Assembly (NCBI RefSeq): GCF_001243045.1
Contig: NZ_LN849006.1
Coordinates: 62,001-126,000, forward strand
DNA: 64,000 nucleotides
Source: Clostridium niameyense
GTDB taxonomy: Bacteria > Bacillota > Clostridia > Clostridiales > Clostridiaceae
Reading direction: 5' to 3'
This document shows positions 24,795-34,345 of this stretch, one piece after another. A program made the translations under genes and the position numbers. Under the pieces are notes generated by a model. It worked only from the letters and a program-made list of their open reading frames with translations. It was not told the DNA's origin and did no database searches. The number at the start of each line of letters is the position of its first letter. Within the stretch, counting starts at the first letter, position 1.

Positions 24795-26018
24795 GTGTAT
24801 CATGAAATAATAGTCATAGGTGGAGGTGCCTCTGGTATTATGGCTGCCATAACTTGTAGAGATATGGGAAAAGATGTAGCCATAATAGAAACAAACAATA
24901 GGATAGGAAAAAAGATTTTAGCTACAGGTAACGGTAGATGTAATATATCTAACAAATTTATTGATTCTTCAAGATACCACAGTAATAATAATAATTTTTT
25001 TAATCATACTTTAGAATCATTTACTGTAGATGATACTGAAGAATTTTTCAAATCCATAGGACTTCCTTTAATTACTTTAGAGCATGGAAAAATGTATCCT
25101 ATGTCCCTTCAAGCTTCTTCTGTTGTAGATATGTTAAAACTAGCATTAGAAGATAGAAATATTCCTATATACTTAGATAATAAAGTTACTAATATAAAAA
25201 ATTTTAATTCTAAATTTGAAATAAAAACCTCTACAAATGAGACATTTGAATGTGGCAAATTAATAATTGCTTGTGGTGGTAAATCCTCACCTAAAAGTGG
25301 TTCTGATGGTTCTGGATTTAAATTAGCTAATTCTTTAGGACATAATATCATAGACCCGACTCCTGCTTTAGTACAAATAAAATTAGATTTTAACTATTTA
25401 AAAGCCTTGTCTGGCGTTAAATTCAATGGTTTAGCAAAATTATATGTTAATAATAAATCTGTGCATGAAGAATTTGGAGAAATACTATTTACTGATTACG
25501 GAATATCTGGTCCACCTATTCTTCAATTAAGCAGTATAGTATCAAGAAACCAAAATAAAAATATGAACATATATGTAGATATTATTCCAAACTTAAATGA
25601 AAAAAAGTTAAAAAACTTTTTAGAAAATCATTGGGGGACCTTTTCTTATAGAAGCGTACATGAATCATTCATAGGTATACTTAATAAGAAAATAATACCT
25701 ATATTGTTAAAGTGTTCTGGTATAGAAAATATTCATAAACCTTGTTATGAGTTAAGTTGGAAAGAGAAAGAAAGTATTTATACAAATTTAAAACAATGGA
25801 AATTTAAGGTTATCGGTACAAATTCCTTCAGTAATGCTCAAGTTACTGCTGGTGGAATAGATACCACTGAAGTATGTTATAAAACTTTAGAGTCTAAAAA
25901 AGTTAAAAATTTATTCTTTTGTGGTGAGATACTTGATGTAGATGGAGACTGCGGAGGATTTAATCTCCAATGGGCTTGGGCATCTGGGTATATAGCTTCT
26001 AAATCAGCTTGTAAATAA
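24795..26018 (+). CDS. HI0933/YhiN-family FAD-dependent oxidoreductase
   Basis: A 407-residue flavoprotein. The N-terminal dinucleotide-binding fold has IIVIGGGASGIMAAITCRD (5-23), followed by ATGNGRCNISN near 43-53. The C-terminal signature VTAGGIDTTEV and FFCGEILDVDGDCGGFNLQWAWASG (about 353-400) marks the HI0933 family. Biochemical function is unknown. The start is GTG 24795 with AAGGAGAG upstream. The stop codon lies within a 34-bp palindrome shared with the convergent thioesterase gene. Confidence 0.88.
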   Translation: MYHEIIVIGGGASGIMAAITCRDMGKDVAIIETNNRIGKKILATGNGRCNISNKFIDSSRYHSNNNNFFNHTLESFTVDDTEEFFKSIGLPLITLEHGKMYPMSLQASSVVDMLKLALEDRNIPIYLDNKVTNIKNFNSKFEIKTSTNETFECGKLIIACGGKSSPKSGSDGSGFKLANSLGHNIIDPTPALVQIKLDFNYLKALSGVKFNGLAKLYVNNKSVHEEFGEILFTDYGISGPPILQLSSIVSRNQNKNMNIYVDIIPNLNEKKLKNFLENHWGTFSYRSVHESFIGILNKKIIPILLKCSGIENIHKPCYELSWKEKESIYTNLKQWKFKVIGTNSFSNAQVTAGGIDTTEVCYKTLESKKVKNLFFCGEILDVDGDCGGFNLQWAWASGYIASKSACK

Positions 26019-26047
26019 TAAAAATCCCTTAAGGGATTTTTATTATT
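26014..26047. terminator. Perfect 34-bp palindromic bidirectional terminator containing both stop codons
   Basis: The sequence is perfectly palindromic around 26030/26031 (core AAAATCCCTTAAGGGATTTT). It contains the TAA of the upstream flavoprotein (26016-26018) and, on the other strand, the TAA of the thioesterase (26043-26045). Both orientations give a stem ending in a T-run. Confidence 0.88.
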
Positions 26048-26792
26048 TGTGCCAATAAGTTTTAGCTACTGCAGATTTTTTTCCTTCTTCATTTTCTATT
26101 TTATGTACCCAAACTATATTATTTTCATTTTCTTCAATTAATTCAGTATATATATTAACTCTAGTACCGTACTTAACTTCCTTTTCATAAGATATACTAA
26201 GCTCATATAAATTATAATTTAAAACTATATCCAAAGGTATAGTTTCTATAATCCAAGCTACATATTTTATGTTATTAACATGTAAGTTAGTATCTATATC
26301 ACTATATCTTACATCAAATTCTTTTCTATAAGAAAACTCTTCTGGCAACTTAATTTTAGGTATTTTAAATGGTTCCTTTTTTATCTCATCCAGTTTATAC
26401 GCATCTAACATGTCTTTTGTTACTTTTATAGGCCTACCTTTATTTGTATCTATTAAAAGCCATACTGAATCACCTTCTATTATTACATTACCTTCAGAAT
26501 CTATTATTTCAAATTTTCTATATGCATAAAATTTTCTAGATGACAATGGTATAGTCCTAGATACTATTTTTTCCCCAAATATTGGATATCTCTTTACTTT
26601 TATATGCCATTTATATAATACCCAGGCTACTCCTTTATCTTTTAAATACTCAAACCCTACACCAAATTTTTCAGATTGCTCCATAGAAACGTCTTCGAAA
26701 TAATTCATAATGCTAGTAATCAATGCCCTTTTTTTATAATCTATTTCATGATAGTTTACATCAAACTTTTTATCTGTTACTACTCTATCCAT
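26043..26792 (-). CDS. Acyl-ACP thioesterase (FatA/FatB family)
   Basis: A 249-residue double hot-dog protein. The N-terminal domain (about 1-130) opens with FDVNYHEIDYKKRALITSIMNYFED and ends near VIIEGDSVWLLIDTNKGRP. The second domain carries the catalytic-type motif DTNLHVNNIKYVAWIIE (near 170-186, Asn and His). It hydrolyses acyl-ACP to free fatty acid. Start choice: GGGGGAG lies 6 bases before ATG 26792; the in-frame ATG at 26807 overlaps that element. It lies far from the fab operon and has no visible FabT box. Confidence 0.83.
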   Translation of the reverse strand: MDRVVTDKKFDVNYHEIDYKKRALITSIMNYFEDVSMEQSEKFGVGFEYLKDKGVAWVLYKWHIKVKRYPIFGEKIVSRTIPLSSRKFYAYRKFEIIDSEGNVIIEGDSVWLLIDTNKGRPIKVTKDMLDAYKLDEIKKEPFKIPKIKLPEEFSYRKEFDVRYSDIDTNLHVNNIKYVAWIIETIPLDIVLNYNLYELSISYEKEVKYGTRVNIYTELIEENENNIVWVHKIENEEGKKSAVAKTYWHK

Positions 26793-26884
26793 ATATATCT
26801 CCCCCATTTAAAAATTTATTATTTTATAGTTATATCATAGCAACAACTAAAGTAAATTAAAATAACCTTTTTAAAGTTTATAAA

Positions 26885-26917
26885 TAAAAATCCCATGTAA
26901 AATGCATGGGATTTTTA
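26885..26917 (-). terminator. Terminator of the DUF1858 gene
   Basis: TAAAAATCCCATG pairs perfectly with CATGGGATTTTTA (26885-26897 with 26905-26917); on the minus strand it ends in ATTTTTA. It lies 7 bases after the stop. Confidence 0.85.
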
Positions 26918-26924
26918 TTTATAA

Positions 26925-27110
26925 TTATTTGTTTAATGCTTCTAATAATGCGTTAATATCCATTCCATGAACTATAGCTGCTTCTTCTAAAGTTTCAGCT
27001 TGTGCTGAAGGACAACCTACGCATCCCATTCCAAAGCTCATTAATATTTCTGCTGCGCCTTCGAAATTTCTAACTATTTCCCCTATAGTCATATCTTTAG
27101 TGATCTTCAT
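26925..27110 (-). CDS. DUF1858-domain protein with CxxC motif
   Basis: A 61-residue protein ([19 protein letters not shown]...[20 protein letters not shown]) matching the DUF1858 / hybrid-cluster-protein-associated redox domain. CVGC could form a redox-active disulfide or bind a metal. Such stand-alone domains are common in anaerobes, and the partner is unknown. It is monocistronic with its own terminator and lies between purA and the thioesterase gene. Confidence 0.88.
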   Translation of the reverse strand: MKITKDMTIGEIVRNFEGAAEILMSFGMGCVGCPSAQAETLEEAAIVHGMDINALLEALNK

Positions 27111-27210
27111 AACTTATACCTCACTTTTTTCTTAGATTTATTTATATTATTATATCAACAAATCGGTTGTTTTAAAAGATGTTATATGGAAAGTTTAAAT
27201 ATTCACTAAA

Positions 27211-28506
<1,296 letters not shown>

Positions 28507-28561
28507 TCACTTTCACTTAAGAAACTTATTATACTTAATTAATATTTTTTGCACATTTATT

Positions 28562-28590
28562 ATATTAACAAATGAACAATAAAATATCAA
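28562..28590 (-). promoter_or_regulatory. Promoter of purA
   Basis: On the minus strand -35 TTGATA (28585-28590) and -10 TAATAT (28562-28567) are 17 bp apart. Confidence 0.7.
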
Positions 28591-28640
28591 TAAAATATAC
28601 GAATATATCCATATATTTTTTTAATATCGTTCGCAAAATT
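28591..28640 (-). promoter_or_regulatory. Inverted pair of PurBox-like elements upstream of purA
   Basis: Cores CGAAT (28600-28604) and GTTCG (28629-28633), inverted and 24 bp apart, lie directly upstream of the -35, starting 9 bp from it. The flanks (AAAATATACGAATAT and, reversed, AAATTTTGCGAACGATAT) resemble the PurR PurBox (AWWWCCGAACWWT). Placement upstream of the promoter follows the B. subtilis PurR pattern. Confidence 0.6.
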
Positions 28641-28680
28641 TAATAAAAGTATTGTAGATTAAACTACAATACTTTTATTA
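28641..28680 (-). terminator. Terminator of the COG2509 flavoprotein gene
   Basis: A 17-bp perfect stem (28641-28657 with 28664-28680, arms TAATAAAAGTATTGTAG and complement) with a 6-base loop, directly against the stop codon. Confidence 0.85.
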
Positions 28681-30066
28681 TTAGTTTTTATATTTATATT
28701 TATCCCCCAATAATCTTCCTACATATACTCCACTAGCTGATGCTTGAGATAAAGAATGAGTTACTCCCGAACTATCTCCTAAAACATAAAGTCCTTTTAC
28801 ATTTGTTTCTAAATTACTATCTACTTCTACATTTGAATTGTAGAATTTAACTTCAACTCCATATAATAAAGTATCTTCATTCGCAGTACCTGGTGCTATT
28901 TTATCTAATGCATATATCATTTCTATTATTCCATCTAATTGTCTCTTAGGAATAACTAAACTTAAATCTCCAGGTGTTGCCTTTAATGTAGGCCTAGTAA
29001 AACTTTTAGACATTCTATGTTCATTAGTTCTTCTACCTTTTACTAAATCCCCAAATCTTTGGACTAATACTCCCCCGCCCAACATATTACTTAATTTAGC
29101 TATAGATTCCCCATATTCATTACTATCCTTAAACGGTTCTGTGAATGTATTAGAAACTAACAAAGCAAAATTTGTATTTTCTGTATGGAGATCCTCGCTA
29201 GAATAGCTATGACCATTTACCGTTACTATACCATTAGTATTTTCACTTACCACTTCTCCATAAGGATTCATACAAAATGTTCTAACTAAGTCTCCATACT
29301 TTTTTGTTCTATATACGAGCTTACTTTCATAAACCTCGTCAGTTATATGTGAAAATATATCTGCTGGCAGCTCTACCCTCACACCTATATCTACTCTATT
29401 ACTTTCTGTTTTTATTCCTAAATCTTTGCACACATTTGAAATCCACTTAGATCCGGATCTACCTGTTGCTAAAATTAAATCCTCACCTATAAAATCCCCA
29501 TTACTTGTATATACCCTAAATTCATTATCGTTCTTCTTAACATCTAAAACTTCACAATCAAATTTCATATTTAATTTATCTTTTAATACATCATATATAT
29601 TTCCTAGTATACTTAAATTTCTATCTGTACCTAAATGTCTAACCTTAGCATCTAATAAATGTAAATCACTCTGAAGGGCTTTCCTTTTTAAGTTTGAATT
29701 AGCTGTAGAATATAGTTTAGCATCTGATCCACCCATTTTGCATAAAACCTCATCTACATAATTCATAAGTTCTAATGATTTTTCTGATCCTACATATTTA
29801 TATAATTCTCCACCAAAATTATTAGTTATATTGTACTTTCCGTCAGATAAGCTTCCCGCTCCACCATAACCATTCATTATATTACATACTTTACAGTGAA
29901 TACATGTCTTTATATCCTTACCATTAATAGGACATTTTCTTTTTTCTAATCTATGTCCTTTTTCTATCATTAATACATTAATATTCGGATTTATTCTAAT
30001 AATTTCATAAGCTGCAAATATGCCACTAGCACCTGATCCTACTATAATTACATCATAATTATTCAT
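28681..30066 (-). CDS. COG2509-type FAD-dependent dehydrogenase
   Basis: A 461-residue flavoprotein. The FAD-binding DVIIVGSGASGIFAAYE lies at 5-21. Four cysteines (Cys45, 55, 58, 61; CX9CX2CX2C) are followed by NGYGGAGSLSDGKYN, the hallmark of this uncharacterised family; the cysteines could hold an iron-sulfur cluster. The C-terminal GLYVLGDSSGVTHSLSQASASGVYVG is a second FAD contact. The substrate is unknown. Its promoter and operator are a geometric copy of those of purA next door, implying purine-responsive control. Confidence 0.85.
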   Translation of the reverse strand: MNNYDVIIVGSGASGIFAAYEIIRINPNINVLMIEKGHRLEKRKCPINGKDIKTCIHCKVCNIMNGYGGAGSLSDGKYNITNNFGGELYKYVGSEKSLELMNYVDEVLCKMGGSDAKLYSTANSNLKRKALQSDLHLLDAKVRHLGTDRNLSILGNIYDVLKDKLNMKFDCEVLDVKKNDNEFRVYTSNGDFIGEDLILATGRSGSKWISNVCKDLGIKTESNRVDIGVRVELPADIFSHITDEVYESKLVYRTKKYGDLVRTFCMNPYGEVVSENTNGIVTVNGHSYSSEDLHTENTNFALLVSNTFTEPFKDSNEYGESIAKLSNMLGGGVLVQRFGDLVKGRRTNEHRMSKSFTRPTLKATPGDLSLVIPKRQLDGIIEMIYALDKIAPGTANEDTLLYGVEVKFYNSNVEVDSNLETNVKGLYVLGDSSGVTHSLSQASASGVYVGRLLGDKYKYKN

Positions 30067-30083
30067 AAAGCACCTCCCTTTTT

Positions 30084-30112
30084 ATATTACCAAAATAAAA
30101 TAAGGTTTTCAA
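30084..30112 (-). promoter_or_regulatory. Promoter of the COG2509 flavoprotein gene
   Basis: On the minus strand -35 TTGAAA (30107-30112) and -10 TAATAT (30084-30089) are 17 bp apart, the same layout and -10 sequence as purA. Confidence 0.7.
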
Positions 30113-30160
30113 TAGTTTTTACGAATATTTATGTTATTATTCTTAATATAGTTCGTATTT
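30113..30160 (-). promoter_or_regulatory. Inverted pair of PurBox-like elements upstream of the flavoprotein gene
   Basis: Cores CGAAT (30122-30126) and GTTCG (30151-30155), inverted, 24 bp apart and 9 bp from the -35, exactly as at purA. Confidence 0.6.
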
Positions 30161-30176
30161 CAAAATTGTATACTAT

Positions 30177-30392
30177 TTATTCATCCCACATATCTTCTAT
30201 AAATTTATCTATATCCTTAGATAATTTTTTAGTTTCACTTTCATCTATACTTATTCTTCTACCAAATATGTTTATTACAACTCCTTCCCTTATACCCTTT
30301 GGCATTTTATTAATTGGTATATTCATAGTTTCTCCACTTTCTAATTCTACTACAGCAAATTCCTCTTCAAATCTATCGATTATTCCCTTCAT
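30177..30392 (-). CDS. DUF3006-domain protein
   Basis: A 71-residue protein (MKGIIDRFEEEFAVVELESG... INKMPKGIREGVVINIFGR) matching DUF3006, a small beta-barrel-like domain frequent in Firmicutes and sometimes encoded beside metallo-beta-lactamase/ComEC-like proteins, none of which are here. It is acidic and probably cytosolic. Function is unknown. The gap of 110 bases to the flavoprotein gene contains that gene's own promoter. Confidence 0.8.
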   Translation of the reverse strand: MKGIIDRFEEEFAVVELESGETMNIPINKMPKGIREGVVINIFGRRISIDESETKKLSKDIDKFIEDMWDE

Positions 30393-30436
30393 TAATATTA
30401 CACTCCTTACATATTAATTTTATTCTTCATATTTAC

Positions 30437-30472
30437 AAAAAAGAAATCTATAATTTTATAGATTTCTTTTTT
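30437..30472 (-). terminator. Terminator of the phosphoglucomutase gene
   Basis: A 17-bp perfect stem (30437-30453 with 30456-30472) with a tiny loop and T-run in both directions; it lies 6 bases after the stop. Confidence 0.82.
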
Positions 30473-30478
30473 AATGAA

Positions 30479-32200
30479 TTATTTTACTGAATTAAGCTTA
30501 TCTAATACAATCTCTTCAATTGCTTTTATTTTTTCTTCTGATTCCTTTAAATTACTACCCTTTGTATAAATATATATCTTTATTTTTGGTTCTGTACCTG
30601 AAGGTCTAACTGCATACCAACTTCCATCATCAAGGAAAAATTTTAGAACGTTAGATCTTGGAATTTGACATGGCTTTTTCATATTATCTTTTAAATCGTA
30701 TTCTATTCTACTTTCAAAGTCTATATACTTTTGTAATTTAGAAGATTTAATTTCCCTTGGAAAATCTCCCCTATAAACTTCCATCATTCTATTTATTCTA
30801 TTTTTACCTTCTATACCCTCTAATATTAAAGATATTTGTTTTTCTCTATAGTATCCGTACTTTTTATAAATTTCATTTAGTATGTCTAAAAGAGTTTTCC
30901 CCTTTGACTTATAATAGGCAGCTGCTTCACATAAAAGCATTGATGAACTTACTCCATCCTTATCTCTTACAAATGTACCTCTTACATATCCTATACTTTC
31001 TTCATATCCAAATATAAATTCTTTTTTCTTTTCCTTAAGTTCTGGAATTCTGCCGCATATATTTTTAAATCCTGTAAGAGCTTCATAAGTTTCTACTCCA
31101 TAGTCTTTTGCTATAACTTTTCCTAAGTCCCCTGTAACAATAGACTTAACAATAGCAGATCCTTCAGGTAATATTCCTTTTTCCTTCATACTACTTACTA
31201 TATAATTTATAAGTATAGCTCCTGTTTGATTTCCATTAAAAGCTACATAATCTCCATTTTTATCTTTTACTTCAATTGCTAATCTGTCACAATCTGGATC
31301 CGTAGCTATTAAAAGTTCTGCTCCTACATTCTTACCTAGCTTTTCTGCATATTTAAAAGCTCTAGTATCTTCCGGATTTGGATATCCCACTGTTTTAAAA
31401 TCTGGATCTGGGTTTTCTTGTTCCGGTACTACTATTATATTTTTAAATCCTCTTTCTTTTAAAACTCTCCTTACGGGAATATTACCTGTTCCATTTAAAG
31501 GTGTATATACTATTTTTATATCCTTGTCTATATTATCTCTTATACTTAAACCTTTTACTTTTTCTATATATTCATCATCTAATTCTTTTCCTATTATTTT
31601 TAAAAGTCCTAAATTTTTGGCTTCATTTTCTTCAATACTTTTTACTTCACTAAAACTATGTATCTTTAATATCTCTTCCGTAATTCCATTAGCAATATGA
31701 GATAATACTTGTGCTCCATCCTCCCAATATACTTTGTAACCGTTATATTCTTTAGGGTTATGACTTGCAGTTACAACTATTCCTGCTGCTGTGTTTAATC
31801 TTCTTACAGTAAAAGATAATTCTGGAGTTGGCCTTAAATCTTCAAATAAATAAGTTTTTATTCCATTAGCATTTAAAACTAATGCTGCAGTTTTAGCAAA
31901 TTCTTTTGAAAAATGTCTACAATCAAAGGCTATAGCCACTCCTCTTTTAACGTATTGTTCCCCCTTTTCCTTTATGTAATTAGAAAGTCCTTGTGTTACT
32001 TTCGCTATGTTATATACATTCATTCTATTTGCTCCTGCACCTATCTTTCCCCTAAGTCCAGCAGTACCAAATTCTAATTCTTTATAAAATCTATCTTCTA
32101 TTTCTTTATCATCATTTTCTATACTTTTAAGCTCTTTTTTAGTTTCCTCATCAATGAAAGCACTACTTAACCATTCTTCATATATTTTTCTATAGTTCAT
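30479..32200 (-). CDS. pgcA: Phosphoglucomutase/phosphomannomutase (alpha-D-phosphohexomutase)
   Basis: A 573-residue mutase interconverting glucose-1-phosphate and glucose-6-phosphate, feeding UDP-glucose and envelope sugars. The four-domain signature is intact: phosphoserine loop VTASHNPKEYNGYKVYW near 138-154, magnesium loop ATDPDCDRLAIE near 295-306, sugar-binding FGYEESIGY near 395-403, and phosphate-binding RPSGTEPKIKIYIY near 535-548. Length fits the PgcA group. Monocistronic. Confidence 0.92.
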   Translation of the reverse strand: MNYRKIYEEWLSSAFIDEETKKELKSIENDDKEIEDRFYKELEFGTAGLRGKIGAGANRMNVYNIAKVTQGLSNYIKEKGEQYVKRGVAIAFDCRHFSKEFAKTAALVLNANGIKTYLFEDLRPTPELSFTVRRLNTAAGIVVTASHNPKEYNGYKVYWEDGAQVLSHIANGITEEILKIHSFSEVKSIEENEAKNLGLLKIIGKELDDEYIEKVKGLSIRDNIDKDIKIVYTPLNGTGNIPVRRVLKERGFKNIIVVPEQENPDPDFKTVGYPNPEDTRAFKYAEKLGKNVGAELLIATDPDCDRLAIEVKDKNGDYVAFNGNQTGAILINYIVSSMKEKGILPEGSAIVKSIVTGDLGKVIAKDYGVETYEALTGFKNICGRIPELKEKKKEFIFGYEESIGYVRGTFVRDKDGVSSSMLLCEAAAYYKSKGKTLLDILNEIYKKYGYYREKQISLILEGIEGKNRINRMMEVYRGDFPREIKSSKLQKYIDFESRIEYDLKDNMKKPCQIPRSNVLKFFLDDGSWYAVRPSGTEPKIKIYIYTKGSNLKESEEKIKAIEEIVLDKLNSVK

Positions 32201-32419
32201 TCCTTATCTCCTCTCCCATATAACAATTAGTATATTAATTATTAATTTCAATATTTTATTTATAAATCCTTCTTAATCCTATTATAAATAAAAATTAATA
32301 TTATTTTTTGTATTATTGTAAATAGTATTCACGATATTTCAACAATACCTATACTTATTTATAAATATAATATATTTAATATTAATAATGGAACTTGATA
32401 AATAAATTTAATTACTGAC

Positions 32420-32449
32420 CTTGACTTTCTTTGACCTTAATGTTATTAT
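32420..32449 (+). promoter_or_regulatory. CtsR-like operator overlapping the hsp20 promoter
   Basis: On the minus strand GGTCAAA-GAA-AGTCAAG (32420-32436) matches the CtsR heptad direct repeat (RGTCAAA-NAN-RGTCAAA) at all but the last base. It overlaps a -35 TTGACT (32421-32426) with -10 TATTAT (32444-32449), 17-bp spacing. Confidence 0.7.
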
Positions 32450-32482
32450 ATAAATAAATTATATATAAAGGAGGTCACTTAA

Positions 32483-32932
32483 ATGTTTGATATAGTTCCT
32501 TTTAGAAGAAGTAATAAATTAATAAGAAAAAATGACGCTTTTGATGAATTTTTAAGCGAAATTTTTAATGATGATTTATTTTCATTATTAAATGCTAATA
32601 GCATTGAAACTAATTTTAGAGTAGATCTTAAAGAAACAGAAGATTCTTATTTAATAGAGGGTGATTTGCCTGGAATAAATAAAGAAGACATAAATATAGA
32701 GTTTAATAATAATTATTTAACTATATCTGCTAAACGAGAAGATTCTATTGAAAATAATAATCAAAATTATGTAAAACGTGAAAGAAGATATGGAGAATTT
32801 AAAAGAACCTTTTATATACACAACGTAGATGATACTAATATAACTGCTAAATTTAACAATGGGGTTTTAAAACTAAACTTACCTAAACTTGAAAAAAATA
32901 ATTCTAATATTAAAAGAATAGAAATTCAATAA
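32483..32932 (+). CDS. Small heat-shock protein, Hsp20/alpha-crystallin family
   Basis: A 149-residue holdase chaperone. The alpha-crystallin domain spans about 48-140 with FRVDLKETEDSYLIEGDLPG and the closing AKFNNGVLKLNLPK (the GVLxLxxPK motif). The N-terminal region PFRRSNKLIRKNDAFDEFL is short and variable, as usual. AAAGGAGG lies upstream. A CtsR-type box over the promoter predicts heat-inducible expression. Monocistronic. Confidence 0.93.
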   Translation: MFDIVPFRRSNKLIRKNDAFDEFLSEIFNDDLFSLLNANSIETNFRVDLKETEDSYLIEGDLPGINKEDINIEFNNNYLTISAKREDSIENNNQNYVKRERRYGEFKRTFYIHNVDDTNITAKFNNGVLKLNLPKLEKNNSNIKRIEIQ

Positions 32933-32945
32933 ATAATTTGTTAAT

Positions 32946-32981
32946 AAAAAAATCTGGAATTTTTAAACTCCAGATTTTTTT
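32946..32981. terminator. Bidirectional terminator between hsp20 and dnaB
   Basis: AAAAAAATCTGG pairs with CCAGATTTTTTT (32946-32957 with 32970-32981), with T-runs in both directions, between convergent genes. Confidence 0.87.
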
Positions 32982-34315
32982 TATTCCTGATGTACTATAT
33001 CTAAATTTCCAAATTTGCTGTATTGACCAATCCATGCAAGCTTCACTGTACCTGTAGGGCCATTTCTCTGCTTAGCTATAATACATTCCGCTATATTTTT
33101 ATCCTCTGTTTCTTTATCATAATATTCATCTCTATATAAAAACATAACCAAATCTGCATCCTGCTCGATAGAGCCTGATTCTCTTAAATCAGATAGCATA
33201 GGCCTATGATCTGATCTTGCCTCTGGAGCACGAGATAACTGAGATAGTGCTATAATAGGGCAACTCATTTCTTTAGCTAATGCTTTAATAGACCTTGATA
33301 TTTCTGATACTTCTTGTTGTCTACTCTCAGATCCACGACTACCTGACATAAGCTGAAGATAATCTATTACAATCATATCTATTCCATGCTCTATTTTTAA
33401 CCTTCTACACTTTGATCTCATTTCCATTACAGATATACCTGGTGTATCATCTATAAATATTTTAGCAGATGCCAAAGGCCCAGAAACCCTAGCAATATTC
33501 TCCCAATCTTTATCTTCCAAATTTCCTGTTCTAAGTCTTAACATATCTATATTTGCTTGAGAACAGAGCATTTTATAGGAAAGTTGTTCTTTAGACATTT
33601 CTAAAGAAAATATTGCTACACTTTTTCCTTCCCTAAGTGCTGCATACTCCGCTATATTTAAAGCAAAAGTTGTTTTTCCCATGGAAGGTCTTGCTGCTAT
33701 TAATACCATATCAGATTTTTGAAATCCAGAAGTTTTAGCATCTAATTCTCTAAAACCAGAAGGCACCCCCGTTGTTTCTCCTTTATTTTTAAATAAATTT
33801 TCTATTTGTATAAATCCTCTTTCCAGTACATTGCTTAATGGTTCAAAGTCAGAGGTAGTATTTCTATTAGATATATCAAACACTTTCTTTTCTGCAGAAT
33901 CTATAACGTTCTCTACGTTATCTTGCTTACTATAGCAATCATCTATTATTTGCATAGAAGATTTTATAAGATTTCTTAATATAGATTTATCTTTTATTAT
34001 TTTTATATAAGATTCTATATTAGCTGTAGAAATTATTGAACTACATAATTCTGTTATGTAAGTGATTCCGCCTGCTGCTTCTAATTTTTCTTTTGATCTA
34101 AGATTTTCTGTAAGAGTTAAAGTATCTACAGCTACATCCTTTTGATATAAATCCACTATAGCATCAAAAATAATTTTATGAGCATCTTTATAGAAATCTC
34201 CAGTGTTTAAAACTTCCACAGCATCTGCTATGGAAGTTTTATCTATAATCATAGAACCTAATACATTTTGTTCGGCATCAATACTTTGTGGCATACTTTT
34301 TATAGGTGCATCCAT
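32981..34315 (-). CDS. dnaB: Replicative DNA helicase
   Basis: A 444-residue hexameric helicase (DnaC in B. subtilis naming). The N-terminal collar domain (about 1-105: PQSIDAEQNVLGSMIID) is followed by the RecA-type core. Walker A is AARPSMGKTTFALN near 207-220, H2 is MIVIDYLQLMSG near 308-319, and the arginine/DnaB motif is LSDLRESGSIEQDADLVMFL near 358-377. It unwinds DNA at the fork and is loaded by the DnaD/DnaI pair encoded at 20.5-22.5 kb. It lies downstream of lonB and rplI, a conserved clostridial order. Confidence 0.96.
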   Translation of the reverse strand: MDAPIKSMPQSIDAEQNVLGSMIIDKTSIADAVEVLNTGDFYKDAHKIIFDAIVDLYQKDVAVDTLTLTENLRSKEKLEAAGGITYITELCSSIISTANIESYIKIIKDKSILRNLIKSSMQIIDDCYSKQDNVENVIDSAEKKVFDISNRNTTSDFEPLSNVLERGFIQIENLFKNKGETTGVPSGFRELDAKTSGFQKSDMVLIAARPSMGKTTFALNIAEYAALREGKSVAIFSLEMSKEQLSYKMLCSQANIDMLRLRTGNLEDKDWENIARVSGPLASAKIFIDDTPGISVMEMRSKCRRLKIEHGIDMIVIDYLQLMSGSRGSESRQQEVSEISRSIKALAKEMSCPIIALSQLSRAPEARSDHRPMLSDLRESGSIEQDADLVMFLYRDEYYDKETEDKNIAECIIAKQRNGPTGTVKLAWIGQYSKFGNLDIVHQE

Positions 34316-34345
34316 TAAAACATCTCTCCTTAAAACATTCTTAAA

